Source: an uncultured Pseudorhodoferax sp. (GTDB taxonomy: Bacteria; Pseudomonadota; Gammaproteobacteria; Burkholderiales; Burkholderiaceae). Taken from it: a stretch of DNA of 5,586 nucleotides. Below, in pieces: positions 4,658-5,586 of this stretch. The notes below the pieces were generated by a model. That model was not told the origin of the DNA and did no database searches. It worked only from the letters and a program-made list of their open reading frames with translations. Position 1 is the stretch's first letter. The number at the start of each line of letters is the position of its first letter. The stretch is from NCBI GenBank assembly GCA_913776795.1, contig CAJYRH010000610.1, forward strand, positions 1-5,586, written 5' to 3'. A program made the position numbers and the translations under genes.

Positions 4658-5586
4658 AAAACCGTCCGTAAATCCGCCAAGCTCTCGAACGTCTGCTACG
4701 ACATCCGCGGCCCCATCATGGATGCGGCGCGCCAGATGGAGGAAGAGGGCCAGAAGATCATCAAGCTCAACATCGGCAACCTCGCCGTCTTCGGCTTCGA
4801 TTCGCCCGAGGAAATCCAGCAGGACATGATCCGCAACCTGCCGAACTCGGCTGGCTACTCGGACAGCAAGGGCATCTTCGCGGCGCGCAAGGCGGTCATG
4901 CACGAGACCCAGAAGCAGGGCATCAAGGGCGTGACACTGGACGACATCTACCTGGGCAATGGCGCCAGCGAACTGATCGTCATGGCTACCAATGCGCTGC
5001 TCAACGACGGCGACGAGCTGCTGCTGCCTGCCCCCGACTATCCGCTGTGGACGGCTGCCGTCAGCCTTTCGGGCGGCACCCCAGTTCACTACCGCTGCGA
5101 CGAGGCCAACGGCTGGATGCCCGACCTGGACGACATCCGCGCGAAGATCACGCCGCAGACCAAGGGGATCGTGGTCATCAACCCGAACAATCCGACCGGC
5201 GCGCTGTATTCCGACGAGCTGCTCAAGGCGCTCGTGGAGATCGCACGCCAGCACGGCCTGGTGCTCTTCGCCGACGAGGTCTACGACAAGGTGCTGTACG
5301 ACGGCGTGCGGCACACGGCGATGGCCAGCCTGTCGGACGACGTGCTGACGCTGACCTTCAACTCGCTGTCCAAGAGCTACCGCAGCTGTGGCTACCGTGC
5401 CGGCTGGCTCGTCGTGTCGGGCGACAGGAAGCCCGCGCGCGACTACATCGAGGGCCTGAACATGCTATCGAACATGCGGCTGTGTGCCAATGTGCCGGGC
5501 CAGTGGGCGATCCAGACCGCGCTGGGCGGCTACCAGAGCATCAACGATCTGGTGGCCGAAGGCGGGCGCCTGCGCCGCCAGCGCGA
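4655..5586 (+). CDS. alaA: Alanine aminotransferase, AlaA (YfbQ) type, PLP-dependent class I; 3' end outside window
   Basis: About 310 residues are present of an expected 405-410, and I translated the frame through to the edge without a stop or frameshift. The protein closely follows E. coli AlaA, which interconverts pyruvate plus glutamate and alanine plus 2-oxoglutarate in the cytoplasm. Shared stretches include VCYDIRGP (13-20), GNGASELIV (101-109), PAPDYPLWTAAVSLS (125-139), INPNNPTGA (175-183) and LCANVPGQ (276-283). Cofactor residues are visible: K240 in SLSKSYRS forms the Schiff base, D207 and Y210 in FADEVYDK contact the pyridoxal ring, and N179 lies in NPNNPTG. The segment after the N-terminal GN reads NIGNLAVFGF where E. 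coli has NIGNPAPFGF. The ATG at 4655 has AGGGG five bases upstream. In related betaproteobacteria I recall this gene preceding hom and thrC, but that is outside the window. The Mth938-like gene is divergent. Confidence 0.94.
   Translation, partial: MKTVRKSAKLSNVCYDIRGPIMDAARQMEEEGQKIIKLNIGNLAVFGFDSPEEIQQDMIRNLPNSAGYSDSKGIFAARKAVMHETQKQGIKGVTLDDIYLGNGASELIVMATNALLNDGDELLLPAPDYPLWTAAVSLSGGTPVHYRCDEANGWMPDLDDIRAKITPQTKGIVVINPNNPTGALYSDELLKALVEIARQHGLVLFADEVYDKVLYDGVRHTAMASLSDDVLTLTFNSLSKSYRSCGYRAGWLVVSGDRKPARDYIEGLNMLSNMRLCANVPGQWAIQTALGGYQSINDLVAEGGRLRRQR

Noticed and set aside
4631..5314. A 227-codon minus-strand open frame opposite alaA
   Set aside because: alaA is confirmed in the other direction by its PLP lysine and long matches to the family; the antisense frame has no recognisable domain.
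1..5586. A mobile element, defence system or other novel gene cluster
   Set aside because: Every strand-consistent long frame is a recognisable housekeeping gene or a shadow of one, and I see no terminal repeats, integrase, repeat arrays or compositional break.

Overview
This is an ordinary stretch of core chromosome from a high-GC betaproteobacterium, most likely Burkholderiales and probably Comamonadaceae. That placement rests on the strong G/C bias at third codon positions, on the protein sequences, and on the combination radC / fkpB-ispH / PIN-PhoH / bcp / alaA; it comes from memory of these families, not from a search. I see no transposase, integrase, phage gene, toxin-antitoxin pair, CRISPR array, tRNA or rRNA, and no block of foreign base composition.

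Layout. Bases 1-72 hold the first 24 codons of radC on the minus strand. A 57-bp divergent gap (73-129) separates it from a plus-strand pair: an SlyD/SlpA-type FKBP prolyl isomerase (fkpB, 130-591) overlapping by one base with ispH (591-1535), the last enzyme of the MEP isoprenoid pathway. ispH converges across 90 bp on a minus-strand PIN-PhoH fusion ATPase (1626-3335). Upstream of that, also on the minus strand, lie a BCP/PrxQ peroxiredoxin (3489-3965) and a small Mth938-like (DUF498) protein (4134-4511). A 143-bp divergent gap then leads to a plus-strand AlaA-type aminotransferase (4655 to the window edge), intact but cut off after about 310 residues.

The genes are mostly independent housekeeping functions: DNA repair (radC), protein folding (fkpB), isoprenoid supply (ispH), RNA metabolism or stress (PIN-PhoH), peroxide detoxification (bcp) and alanine/glutamate transamination (alaA). 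Only fkpB-ispH looks tightly coupled, by a TGATG stop/start overlap. bcp and the PIN-PhoH gene share a direction but are separated by a strong hairpin-plus-T terminator.

I did not find a previously undescribed system. The points worth a second look are in the gaps: four consecutive stem-loops between bcp and phoH, the last a terminator only 33 bp before the phoH start codon; a G-quadruplex-like G-run just upstream of the Mth938-like gene, which has no ribosome binding site; a hairpin and overlapping upstream ORF at the alaA start; and repeated GCATGC/ATGCAT palindromes on both sides of bcp. Among the proteins, the BCP peroxiredoxin lacks the usual resolving cysteines.
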